From positions 1 to 39,658 of the forward strand of contig JAEZXH010000024.1 of assembly GCA_023442775.1 (NCBI GenBank): 39,658 bases of DNA, written 5' to 3'. Below are positions 22,480 to 30,081 of this stretch, piece after piece. Made by a program: the position numbers and the translations under genes. The first letter of the stretch is position 1. The number at the start of each line of letters is the position of its first letter. The stretch comes from Bacillota bacterium. GTDB taxonomy: Bacteria > Bacillota > Clostridia > Tissierellales > Peptoniphilaceae. Below the pieces are notes generated by a model. It was given only the letters and a program-made list of their open reading frames with translations. It searched no databases and was not told the origin of the DNA.

Positions 22480-23093
22480 GGCTGGTTCTCCCTGTAGAGT
22501 CCGTGACTCTCGATGTACTCCGCCACTACGTCGGGAATGAGATAGCGCACGGACCGGGACTCTCGAAGCCGCGCCCGAAGATCCGTAGAAGAGATTTCGT
22601 AGCGGGGCGTGGGAACCACGGTAATCCTTAGGTTGTGCCGCTCTTTGAGCATGGTGATTTCCTCGGTCATCCGCTCCCTAGTGAGGGCATCAAACCCCGG
22701 GCGCACGGCGAGGATAAAGGGAATCGACGCGGCGAGCTCTGAAATCTTTCGCCAATCCTTCAGATCCAAGAGGATGTCCGAGCCGATGAGGAAGTGAAAC
22801 TCGTCCTCGGGAAAGAGGTCTTCCAAGGCCCGAATCGTGTCCACGGAATAGGTGAGTCCTTCTCGGCGCACCTCGATATCGGAGACGGAGAAATGGGGAT
22901 TGTCCTCAGTGGCAAGGCGCACCATCTCCAGTCGTTCCTCGGCATCCAACACGCCATAGGTCTTGTGGGGCGGATTTCCCGTGGGGATGAAGAGGACGTC
23001 TTCAAACCCGAGTTCCTCTCGGATGTACTCGCTCATCATGAGGTGGCCCATGTGAATCGGGTTGAAGGTCCCTCCCAGAATCAGTCGTTTCAC
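22470..23093 (-). CDS. nadD: Nicotinate-nucleotide adenylyltransferase
   Basis: A 207-residue nucleotidyl transferase making nicotinate adenine dinucleotide from NaMN and ATP. GGTFNPIHMGHL (residues 7-18) holds the (H/T)xGH motif; PTGNPPHK (about 37-44), FLIGSDILLDLKDW (about 101-114) and the ISSTDLRARL end (about 173-182) complete the family pattern. Overlaps yhbY by four bases and yqeK by ten. Confidence 0.96.
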   Translation of the reverse strand: MKRLILGGTFNPIHMGHLMMSEYIREELGFEDVLFIPTGNPPHKTYGVLDAEERLEMVRLATEDNPHFSVSDIEVRREGLTYSVDTIRALEDLFPEDEFHFLIGSDILLDLKDWRKISELAASIPFILAVRPGFDALTRERMTEEITMLKERHNLRITVVPTPRYEISSTDLRARLRESRSVRYLIPDVVAEYIESHGLYRENQPWT

Positions 23094-23377
23094 GGCAAGA
23101 CGATGGTGGGCTCTTCTTCCGAGGGGCGGTAGATGGTGAGTTTTTTCCCGAGTTGACTCACGAATTCCGCTCCCGTGCGCGAGAGAACCTCTTCCACAAT
23201 CTCCTTCGCCTCCACCGGGCTATTCTGTAACACCGTGAGTTTCACAAGCTCTTCGTGTTCCAAGAGGACCTCCAGCTGTTCAAAGACCTCGTCGGTGAGG
23301 CCCCCCTTCCCAATCTGGAGCTGGGGCCGCAAGGTGTTGGCCAAGGATTTTAGATAACTTCTCTGTTTTCCCGTCAT
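23090..23377 (-). CDS. yhbY: CRM-domain ribosome assembly RNA-binding protein YhbY
   Basis: A 95-residue single CRM domain that binds pre-50S particles. LTGKQRSYLKSLA-type start (here MTGKQRSYLKSLAN), QIGKGGLTDEV with the GxxG loop (about 22-32), and the LVKLTVLQNS strand (about 50-59). Lies between obgE and nadD, both minus strand, with spacings of nine bases and minus four. Confidence 0.95.
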   Translation of the reverse strand: MTGKQRSYLKSLANTLRPQLQIGKGGLTDEVFEQLEVLLEHEELVKLTVLQNSPVEAKEIVEEVLSRTGAEFVSQLGKKLTIYRPSEEEPTIVLP

Positions 23378-23386
23378 AGTCTCTCC

Positions 23387-24649
23387 TTATTCAAAAAACT
23401 CAAACTCGTATTCGCAGATGTAGACGCTCTCGCCCTCGTCGATGCCGAGCTCGCGGAGGCGATCCACCACCCCATTCTTCCTAAGGTTTTCTTGGAAGTA
23501 GCGCAAGGAATCCACGTCATCGAAATAGGTGGAGCCGAGGAGTCGTTCCATATAGGGTCCTTCCACAATGTAGCGGCCCTCTCTCTTCTCCACGACGATG
23601 CCGGGTTCCTTCTCCTCGACCTCGACAAAGGCTTCGTCGTAGGTGGCCACCTCTTCCGGAGCCTCTTTCAAGACCTCGTAGACCCGATAGAGGAGAGGGC
23701 GCAGCTCCTTTTCGATGAGGGCACTTCCCGAGAAGACTTCCATCTCGGGATAGGCCTCCTTGAGGCGCTCAAGATTTTCCTGGGCCCCGGGAAGGTCCAT
23801 CTTGTTGGCGTAGAGAATCTGTGGTTTCTCGGCGAGGCGCGCATCATAGGAAGAGAGCTCTTCGCCTATCTTCGCCACGTCTTCTACCGGATCTCTTCCC
23901 TCGTGGCCCGAGGCGTCGACGACGTGAATCAACACCTTCGTCCGCTCGACGTGACGCAAGAATTCCATTCCAAGGCCCACCCCCTCCGAGGCCCCTTCAA
24001 TGAGCCCGGGAATATCGGCGAGGACGAAACTCTCCCCTTCGCCGAGATAGACCACCCCGAGATTTGGGGCCACAGTCGTAAAGTGATAGTTCGCAACCTT
24101 GGGACGCGCCGCAGAGACGACGCTTAAGAAGGTGGATTTTCCCACGTTTGGAAAGCCCACGAGTCCCACGTCGGCGAGGAGTTTTAGCTCGAGGGTAATC
24201 TCCCGCTCCCGGCCCTTTGCTCCAGCTTGGGCAAAGTTTGGGGCCTGACGGGTGGAGTTGGCAAACTTCGCATTTCCTCGTCCCCCACGCCCTCCTTGGC
24301 AGAGGACGAAGCGTTGCCCCACGTCCTTCATATCGACGATGAGTCCCCCAGAGTTTGCATCCTTGACGAGAGTGCCTAGGGGAACTTTGAGGATGATGTC
24401 CTCCCCGCGGCGTCCGAATTGCTTCTTCGGCTTTCCCTTCTCGCCGTTTTCCGCCTTGTATTGGCGGCGGTATTTGAAGTCCATGAGGGTGTGAAGTCCC
24501 GTATCCGTTTCCAGGATGACACTTCCCCCGTCTCCTCCATCTCCCCCAGCAGGGCCTCCTGCCGGTTCATATTTTTCACGTCGCCATGCGACCATTCCAT
24601 CTCCGCCATCGCCGGAGCGGACCTTGATTTTTGCTACATCGACAAACAT
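23387..24649 (-). CDS. obgE: GTPase ObgE/CgtA
   Basis: A 420-residue GTPase for late 50S assembly and stress control. Glycine-rich Obg fold (1-158: RSGDGGDGM, GGPAGGDGGDGG); G domain with GFPNVGKSTF (about 166-175), the switch region up to DIPGLIEGA (about 212-220) and NKMDLPG; then a C-terminal OCT domain (about 340-420) ending EYEFEFFE. All three domains are present. AGGAGG precedes the ATG. First gene of the obgE-yhbY-nadD-yqeK-LCP unit. Confidence 0.97.
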   Translation of the reverse strand: MFVDVAKIKVRSGDGGDGMVAWRREKYEPAGGPAGGDGGDGGSVILETDTGLHTLMDFKYRRQYKAENGEKGKPKKQFGRRGEDIILKVPLGTLVKDANSGGLIVDMKDVGQRFVLCQGGRGGRGNAKFANSTRQAPNFAQAGAKGREREITLELKLLADVGLVGFPNVGKSTFLSVVSAARPKVANYHFTTVAPNLGVVYLGEGESFVLADIPGLIEGASEGVGLGMEFLRHVERTKVLIHVVDASGHEGRDPVEDVAKIGEELSSYDARLAEKPQILYANKMDLPGAQENLERLKEAYPEMEVFSGSALIEKELRPLLYRVYEVLKEAPEEVATYDEAFVEVEEKEPGIVVEKREGRYIVEGPYMERLLGSTYFDDVDSLRYFQENLRKNGVVDRLRELGIDEGESVYICEYEFEFFE

Positions 24650-24670
24650 GGTTCCTCCTATTCTCGGCTC

Positions 24671-24679
24671 ATTATACCA
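24671..24679 (-). promoter_or_regulatory. Extended -10 promoter of obgE
   Basis: TATAAT (24671-24676) preceded by TGG on the minus strand, 21 bases before the ATG. The -35 region is weak. Confidence 0.6.
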
Positions 24680-24746
24680 CGCAAGGTTTTCCCGCTCTGT
24701 GACAAAGTGCCAAAGTTTCGTCTAAGAATTTCTGAAAGTGCCTCAA

Positions 24747-24782
24747 ATAAAAAAGTCGTAGATTCCTCTACGACTCTTTTTG
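24747..24782 (-). terminator. Terminator after rpmA
   Basis: AGTCGTAGA-GGAA-TCTACGACT on the minus strand (stem 24754-24775) followed by six T. It ends the rplU-prp-rpmA unit before the obgE promoter; A-runs on the other side make it potentially bidirectional. Confidence 0.93.
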
Positions 24783-24785
24783 CTC

Positions 24786-25079
24786 TTATGCAAGTTCTTC
24801 AGCGGGATAGACGCTGACGACCTTCTTGGTGCCACGTCCCTTGCGCTCGAACTTGACGATCCCATCGGCAGTAGCGAAGAGGGTGTCATCGCCACCACGG
24901 CCAACATTGGCTCCCGGGTGGATCTTCGTGCCTCGTTGACGTACGAGGATATTTCCGGCCAAGACAAATTGTCCGTCGCCCTTTTTGAGTCCAAGACGCT
25001 TCGCCTTCGAGTCGCGACCGTTCTTGGAGCTTCCCATTCCCTTCTTGGAAGAGAAGAGTTGCAGATTGAATTTCATCAT
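24786..25079 (-). CDS. rpmA: 50S ribosomal protein L27, with cleavable N-terminus
   Basis: A 97-residue protein near the peptidyl-transferase centre. It starts MMKFNLQLFSSKKGMGSSKN: the LQ(L/F)F leader seen in Gram-positives, which Prp removes after the Phe to expose the reactive tail. The body (GRDSKAKRLGLKKGDGQFV, RQRGTKIHPG) is canonical. The ATG overlaps the prp stop by three to four bases with GGAGG ahead. Confidence 0.97.
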   Translation of the reverse strand: MMKFNLQLFSSKKGMGSSKNGRDSKAKRLGLKKGDGQFVLAGNILVRQRGTKIHPGANVGRGGDDTLFATADGIVKFERKGRGTKKVVSVYPAEELA

Positions 25080-25405
25080 CGCTGGTCCTCCTTGATGGTA
25101 AGAAACGATCCGTAGGCTCCCTCCACGCCCCGAAGTCCACAGAGTAGGCTCTCTAAGATGACCTGTGCCCTCTCCGAACGAAGGGCTTCTGTATACTCCA
25201 GGCGGACGTGCCCCTCATCGAGGGTATAGACAAGTGCATTCTCGGAAATCCCCGCCACCTCCACGAGGCTCTTCAGGGCCGTTTGCACGAGAACACTCAC
25301 CGCAGCACACACGAGATCTTGGCCATGGGGGCCACTATCCGCGTGTCCTTGCACGTCAAAGCCTAGGATCAACTCCGCGCTTTTTCTAAATGTCGCCTCG
25401 ACCAT
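25076..25405 (-). CDS. prp: Ribosomal-processing cysteine protease Prp
   Basis: A 109-residue protease that trims the L27 leader. The catalytic pair is seen as GHADSG (His21) and DLVCAAVSVL (Cys33), the spacing of the family. Located between rplU and rpmA as in most Gram-positives, with a one-base overlap to rplU (TAATG) and a coupled rpmA. Its substrate is the next gene product. Confidence 0.95.
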   Translation of the reverse strand: MVEATFRKSAELILGFDVQGHADSGPHGQDLVCAAVSVLVQTALKSLVEVAGISENALVYTLDEGHVRLEYTEALRSERAQVILESLLCGLRGVEGAYGSFLTIKEDQR

Positions 25406-25713
25406 TAGCCAATGTTGGCAATTTCGACGAGGGTGAAGGGTTGACGATGGCCCTTCTTCTTGCGCTCATTCTTCTTGGGCTTGTACTTGTAGACGATCAC
25501 CTTGCGGTCACGTCCTTGTACGAGCACCTTGCCTTCGACCTTGACTCCTTCCACGTAGGGCTTACCCACCTTCGTTTCGCCGTCACCAGCGACGAAGAGG
25601 ACCTTGTCAAAGACGACGGTTGCGCCTTCTTCCGCGTGAAGCTTCTCCACCTTGACCTTATCTCCGGCCTTGACGGTGTATTGCTTTCCTCCGGTTTCAA
25701 TCACTGCGTACAT
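25405..25713 (-). CDS. rplU: 50S ribosomal protein L21
   Basis: A 102-residue 23S-binding protein. MYAVIETGGKQYTV start, the FDKVLFVAGDGETKVGKPYV core and the VYKYKPKKNERKKKGHRQ basic loop are the family signature. First gene of rplU-prp-rpmA; AAGGAGG lies seven bases before the ATG. Confidence 0.98.
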   Translation of the reverse strand: MYAVIETGGKQYTVKAGDKVKVEKLHAEEGATVVFDKVLFVAGDGETKVGKPYVEGVKVEGKVLVQGRDRKVIVYKYKPKKNERKKKGHRQPFTLVEIANIG

Positions 25714-25790
25714 TGTAGCACCTCCTTGATCTCAAGACTCGCCTTGCAGGCACTCTATGAGTTTCTCAGCCTGGTTCGTGCGGTTACAGA
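25714..25790 (-). promoter_or_regulatory. Probable L21 leader
   Basis: The 75-base untranslated leader of rplU is in the place and size of the known L21 leader motif and can fold (GGCTGAGAAACTC, AGAGTGCCTGCAAGGCGAGTC split around a hairpin). Autoregulation is known for related leaders only by conservation; I did not align it to a model. Confidence 0.45.
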
Positions 25791-25795
25791 TAGTT

Positions 25796-25824
25796 ATATT
25801 ACCAGAAGAGAGGTGTTTTTTCAA
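25796..25824 (-). promoter_or_regulatory. Promoter of rplU-prp-rpmA
   Basis: TTGAAA (25819-25824), a 17-base spacer and TAATAT (25796-25801). The -35 overlaps the stop codon of rng (25821-25823), the same design as at pgsA/valS. Confidence 0.8.
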
Positions 25825-26885
25825 GAATTTTTGGAAATTTTTCCCTCGTGAAGACTCGGGCCTCTGCGCTGGCGAGCAAGTTCCATGAGACCGAGACGGG
25901 TCAGGCCATAGATGGTAGTCCGACTTCGATCCCTCTCGAACCCCTCTTCGAGAATCTTTACGAGTTCCTCTTCTTGCCCCTCGGGGTCGATGAAGTCGAT
26001 GAGGAAGGCCCCCGAGAGATTTTTCAGGCGAATCCACCGGGCAATCTCTTTCGCCGCTTCCCGATTGACCTCCTCCTGGGCACGCTGGGAGAACCGCGTA
26101 TTCTTCGTATTGACGTCGATGACGGTGAGGGCCTCGGTCTCGTCGAAGACGATCTCCGCCCCCGAGGAGAGGGTAATCCGTCGTTTCATCAGCTGGGAGA
26201 GGAGTTGGCGGTGTGCTTCTCGTTGAAAGAGACTCGGCACCTCCTTCCAGGGAAAATCCCCGAGGATCTCCCGCGCCCTCGCCACATCCGTGGTCTCGTA
26301 ACCGTCGACGTCTAAGAGGTCGAAGTGTTCCAGAAGGGGCGGCCGGTAGAGGAGCTTCGGGACGGGGAGAAAATTCTTTTCTCGGGGAAGAGAGAGGGCG
26401 ATGTCTCTGAGGTTCTCTAGGTCCTCAAAGACTCCCTCTTCGTCCCGAAGCCCAGCGGTACGAATCAAGGTCCCACAAAAGAAGGCACCTTTTTGTGCTT
26501 TCCAATGTCTGCGCTCGCGCCCCGCGGCCTTTCGAGAGACCTTGAAAAATGTCTCTTCGGGAAAGAGGCGAATCCGAGGCGTTCCGAGGGAATAGCTGGT
26601 GGTGAGCTTTGGGCCCTTCGTCGCCGTAGCCGCCTTCACCACTTCCACGAGGAGCACCTCGTCACGTTTCAGTGTCCGCCCTTCTAAAGGAAGAAATCCC
26701 CGCTTTGAAAGGCCAATCTCCACGAAGGCGGCTCCGATGCCCTCGTCTACGTGCTCCACCCTCCCCCGGTAGATGGCTCCAACTTCTCGATGTTGGGGCC
26801 GCTCTACGAGGACGATCTCCCCGTCTTCGATGAGAAAGACGAGGTCCTCGCGGAAGGTGTCAAAAAAGAGGATTCTATTTCCCAC
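25821..26885 (-). CDS. rng: Ribonuclease E/G family protein, short form
   Basis: A 354-residue endoribonuclease. An N-terminal S1-like part (GAIYRGRVEHVDEGIGAAFVEIG split by a turn, about 34-60) and the RNase-E-type nuclease part with the two catalytic Asp motifs LTVIDVNT (about 251-258) and FLIDFIDPEG (about 293-302). The chain ends right after LTRLGLMELARQRRGPSL, where longer homologues carry the CPxC zinc link and a small domain; these are missing. The start is put at GTG 26883-26885, which overlaps the upstream gene by 11 bases; the longer frame would overlap it by 77. The ribosome site is weak, so the start is uncertain. Confidence 0.85.
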   Translation of the reverse strand: MGNRILFFDTFREDLVFLIEDGEIVLVERPQHREVGAIYRGRVEHVDEGIGAAFVEIGLSKRGFLPLEGRTLKRDEVLLVEVVKAATATKGPKLTTSYSLGTPRIRLFPEETFFKVSRKAAGRERRHWKAQKGAFFCGTLIRTAGLRDEEGVFEDLENLRDIALSLPREKNFLPVPKLLYRPPLLEHFDLLDVDGYETTDVARAREILGDFPWKEVPSLFQREAHRQLLSQLMKRRITLSSGAEIVFDETEALTVIDVNTKNTRFSQRAQEEVNREAAKEIARWIRLKNLSGAFLIDFIDPEGQEEELVKILEEGFERDRSRTTIYGLTRLGLMELARQRRGPSLHEGKISKNS

Positions 26886-27546
26886 GGTAGAGACGCCCTT
26901 CTTCGTCGAAGTTTCTCTCCCGACGCACGGCGACGAGTTCTGGGTCCACATCCTCGTCGATGGTCTTGAGGAAGGCGGTGAGGAAGAAATCTGGGCGCAG
27001 ATGGTTCTCTTCCCGCGCCCCCAAGCGGGCGACGATCCTTGCAGGATGCGTCTTCTCGACGCGCAGGTCGTAGATGAGGGGGCGAATATTTTCCTCGACG
27101 AGGACCTTCTTCCCCTTCTTCTTTCGTCTCCGAGAAATCAACACTTCTTCCGAGGCCAAAAACTTTGCCACCTCTTCTTCCCCGATGGCCCCCTCCCAAG
27201 AAAAGGAGTATTCCGCCGTGTCAATCTGGCGCTGAATCGCGACGTCGGGAACCTCGTCGATGACGTGGGTGATGGCGATGCCCTTGGGAAGAACGGCGTT
27301 TAAGCGAGGGAGAAACTCCTCGACGGGAAAGTCCTCTGAGAGTTCGAGCTCCATAAACTCCGAGGCGCTCTCCATCCCCAAGGGCAGTGGGTTTCCAAGG
27401 ACCATAAGGGGATGGGGGTGAAACCCTTGGGAGTAGAGGATGGGGATGTTCGCCCGGGTGATGGCGCGCTGAAAGAGGCGCATGGTGTCCAAGTGGGAGA
27501 TAAATTTCATCCGCCCAAGTTTTGTGTATTCGGCTCGAATCTTCAA
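26875..27546 (-). CDS. TIGR03936 family radical-SAM-associated protein
   Basis: A 223-residue protein of the DUF2344 type: IRAEYTKLGRMKFISHLD near the start, then RAITRANIPILYSQGFHPHP and LGNPLPLGMESASEF, the family core. The function is unknown; the family nearly always follows a TIGR03960 radical-SAM gene, sometimes fused to it. A TTG at 27544-27546 has GGAGG seven bases ahead and overlaps the upstream stop by four bases (TTGA), so I prefer it over the ATG at 27585. The middle holds a Lys/Arg run (SRRRKKKGKK). Confidence 0.85.
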   Translation of the reverse strand: MKIRAEYTKLGRMKFISHLDTMRLFQRAITRANIPILYSQGFHPHPLMVLGNPLPLGMESASEFMELELSEDFPVEEFLPRLNAVLPKGIAITHVIDEVPDVAIQRQIDTAEYSFSWEGAIGEEEVAKFLASEEVLISRRRKKKGKKVLVEENIRPLIYDLRVEKTHPARIVARLGAREENHLRPDFFLTAFLKTIDEDVDPELVAVRRERNFDEEGRLYRGK

Positions 27547-29378
27547 TGGAACACCTCCCACATGGAGCAATTGGAAATCCCGCATCCGTTACAGGCCCCG
27601 CGGCAGTCTGGGGTCAAGGTTCCCGAGAGGGCCCGTTCGTATTCCCTCCAGAGGTAAGACTTTTTCACCTCGATGTCGATGAAGTCCCAGGGGAAGATTT
27701 CATCCTTCTCCCGAGTGCGGTGGGCATAAAACTCCGGATCGATTCCCGTCTCCTCCATGGCCTGTTTCCAGGTGTCGTAGGAGAAGTAGTCACTCCACCC
27801 ATCGAAGGTGCACCCGAGTTCATAGGCGCGGCGCAAGAGTTTTGACACGCGCCGGTCTCCCCGGGCAATCACCGCTTCCATCTGTGAGGTGTGGGGATCG
27901 TGGTACTTGAAGCGAATCTTCGGGTCGCGAATCTGTTCCTTGATGTGGTAGGCCTTCTCGAAGAATTCCTCGACGTGGGCCTGGCCCATCCACTGAAGGG
28001 GCGTCCATCCCTTGGGGACAAAACAAGAAGCGGAGGCGGTGACTTGAAAATTCCCAACGATTTCTTCCTTCGGACGGTGGAAGAAGCGCTCCTTGACCTT
28101 GCGTGCGAGGTCGACGATGCCGTCCAAGTCCTCGTTGGTCTCCGTGGGAAGGCCAATCATGAAGTAGAGTTTAATCCGACTCCACCCTTCCTTAAAGACG
28201 CTGTCGCAGACTGCCATGAGGTTTTCTTCGGTGACCCCCTTGTTGATGACGTCTCTGAGGCGCTGGGTTCCCGCCTCTGGGGCGAAGGTGAGCCCCGTCT
28301 TTTTCACCTTCTCAATCTCTTTTAAGACGTCGATGAAGAAGGTGTCGAGGCGAAGCGAGGGAAGGGACAGGGCCACTTTCTTCTCTTCAAAGTCCTTCAT
28401 GAGCCGCTCGATGAGAAGGAGGAGTTGGGTGTAATCACAGGAGGAGAGACTCGAGAGAGAGATTTCGTCGTAGCCCGTGGCCTCGATGAGGGCCTTCGCC
28501 TGGTCTTCCAAGAGGTCAAGGCTCTTCTCCCGAATGGGACGATAGATCATCCCCGCCTGGCAGAACCGGCAACCATGGGTGCAGCCGCGAAACATCTCGA
28601 GAACCACCCGGTCGTGAACCGTCTCCAGGAAGGGGACGATCTGTTCTCTCGGGACGAACATCTTGTCCAGCTCCGAGATTCTACGCTTCTTGATGATGGC
28701 GGGGACCCGTGGGTCGTGGGTCCGCTTTGCAATGGTGCCGTCGGCGTTGTAGTGTTCTTCGTAGAATCGGGGGACGTAGATGCCCTGAATCTTCGTCGCC
28801 TCGAGGAGAAACTCTTCCTTGGTTCTTCCTTCTCTCTTCATCTCTTGATAGAGGTCGAGAAGTTCCATGTTCACCTCTTCTCCTTCCCCGAGGATGAAGA
28901 GGTCGATGAACTCCGCCAAGGGCTCTGGGGTGTAGGCGCAGGGACCGCCGGCGACGATGATGGGATCTGTCTCCTCCCGCTCTCGCCATCCAAGGGCAAT
29001 CCCTGCAAGGTCTAACATGTTTAAGATGTTGGTGTAGGAGAGTTCGTATTGAAGGGTAAACCCAAAGAAATCGAAGTCCTTGATGGGCCGCTTCGTCTCG
29101 AGGCTAAAGAGGGGGATGCCCTCTTCGCGCATCTTTTCCTCCATGTCGGGCCATGGTGCAAAGACCCGCTCACAGGCAAATTCTTCCCGCTCGTTCATGA
29201 GGTAGTAGAGAATCTGGGTTCCCAAGTGGCTCATCCCCACCTCGTAGACGTCGGGAAATGCAAAGGCGAAACGCACCTCGGCGTCCTCTTTCTCAATGCT
29301 TCCAATCTCCCCGCCAATGTAGCGCGCTGGCTTTTCTACTTTCATCAAGGCCCTTTCAAAGCGCCTCTCATCCATCAT
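27543..29378 (-). CDS. TIGR03960 family B12-binding-domain radical-SAM protein
   Basis: A 611-residue iron-sulphur enzyme. An N-terminal cobalamin-binding-like domain (about 40-180, FPDVYEVGMSHLGTQILYY, then GGPCAYTPEPLAEF) is followed by a radical-SAM core with RGCTHGCRFCQAG (CxxxCxxC, about 264-276), then a C-terminal Cys-rich end (CRGACNGCGISNCSMW). Family function is not established; conservation with TIGR03936 and rng suggests RNA or ribosome modification, an inference. GGAGG five bases before the ATG; overlap of 11 bases with the MinD-like gene. Confidence 0.88.
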   Translation of the reverse strand: MMDERRFERALMKVEKPARYIGGEIGSIEKEDAEVRFAFAFPDVYEVGMSHLGTQILYYLMNEREEFACERVFAPWPDMEEKMREEGIPLFSLETKRPIKDFDFFGFTLQYELSYTNILNMLDLAGIALGWREREETDPIIVAGGPCAYTPEPLAEFIDLFILGEGEEVNMELLDLYQEMKREGRTKEEFLLEATKIQGIYVPRFYEEHYNADGTIAKRTHDPRVPAIIKKRRISELDKMFVPREQIVPFLETVHDRVVLEMFRGCTHGCRFCQAGMIYRPIREKSLDLLEDQAKALIEATGYDEISLSSLSSCDYTQLLLLIERLMKDFEEKKVALSLPSLRLDTFFIDVLKEIEKVKKTGLTFAPEAGTQRLRDVINKGVTEENLMAVCDSVFKEGWSRIKLYFMIGLPTETNEDLDGIVDLARKVKERFFHRPKEEIVGNFQVTASASCFVPKGWTPLQWMGQAHVEEFFEKAYHIKEQIRDPKIRFKYHDPHTSQMEAVIARGDRRVSKLLRRAYELGCTFDGWSDYFSYDTWKQAMEETGIDPEFYAHRTREKDEIFPWDFIDIEVKKSYLWREYERALSGTLTPDCRGACNGCGISNCSMWEVFH

Positions 29379-30069
29379 GTTTACCTCCAAACCAATGTCC
29401 TAAGCGAAATCTCTGGGATTTCTTCTTGGAAATCACAGGATCTGTCCAGTCCCCCTTTGTCTCTTCGAGGATGCGCCGAAGTTCTCCTTCCATGAGATTT
29501 AGAAGGCCCGCATCGTCGTTTGTCTCCACCTCTGGAAGAAGGTGGGCTCGCAAGAGTCCCTCGCATTCTGAGAGCGTAGCGAGGGACTCTTGCGAGTCGA
29601 GGACCCAATTGATGACGAGGTGAACCTTCACCCGGCGCCGTTTTAGTTTCCACATCTCCGATTCTGCCAAGGAGAGGGCGAGGGGCGCATCACTTGTGAG
29701 AAGAAAGACCTCCGTCTCTTGCAGGGGAAGAATGTCCAGGTCCTCAACGCGCAACCGTGAGCCATCGATGACGATTCTCCCCTGGTGAAGGTCACCGAGC
29801 CTCTCCCAATCCCATGTGGTGAATGGATGGGAGAGACTCGCCGGCGCGTAGGAAAATCCCTGTACTTCGAGGAGCTCCTCACCGCGGCCTCGAAGCGCGT
29901 CGTAGGCGTCGTAGACGGGATGGACGTCGAGGAGGGCGTCGAGGGTGCGCCTTCCCCAATCTCCGTCGATGAGAAGGGTCTGTTCTTTCTCTGCGCGCAC
30001 CTTCGCCAAAGAGATGGCGAAGACACTTGTCCCAACGGAGCCCTTGGATCCCAAAACCACGTCAATCAT
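29368..30069 (-). CDS. MinD/ParA-like protein with degenerate P-loop
   Basis: A 233-residue protein in the place where minD often stands, after mreC-mreD-PBP. The fold is that of a deviant-Walker ATPase: MIDVVLGSKGSVGTSVFAISLA at the start (broken here: signature Lys9 kept, but the P-loop GK[ST] reads G-T-S), LLIDGDWGRRTLDALLD (about 32-48), and late VKVHLVINWVLDS. The switch motif DxPPG is replaced (VIDGSRLRV). No C-terminal amphipathic membrane helix is clear. It may have lost ATP hydrolysis and act as a binding or scaffold protein. GGGAGG precedes the ATG. minC and minE are not seen. Confidence 0.7.
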   Translation of the reverse strand: MIDVVLGSKGSVGTSVFAISLAKVRAEKEQTLLIDGDWGRRTLDALLDVHPVYDAYDALRGRGEELLEVQGFSYAPASLSHPFTTWDWERLGDLHQGRIVIDGSRLRVEDLDILPLQETEVFLLTSDAPLALSLAESEMWKLKRRRVKVHLVINWVLDSQESLATLSECEGLLRAHLLPEVETNDDAGLLNLMEGELRRILEETKGDWTDPVISKKKSQRFRLGHWFGGKHDG

Positions 30070-30081
30070 CTCGTCTCCTCC

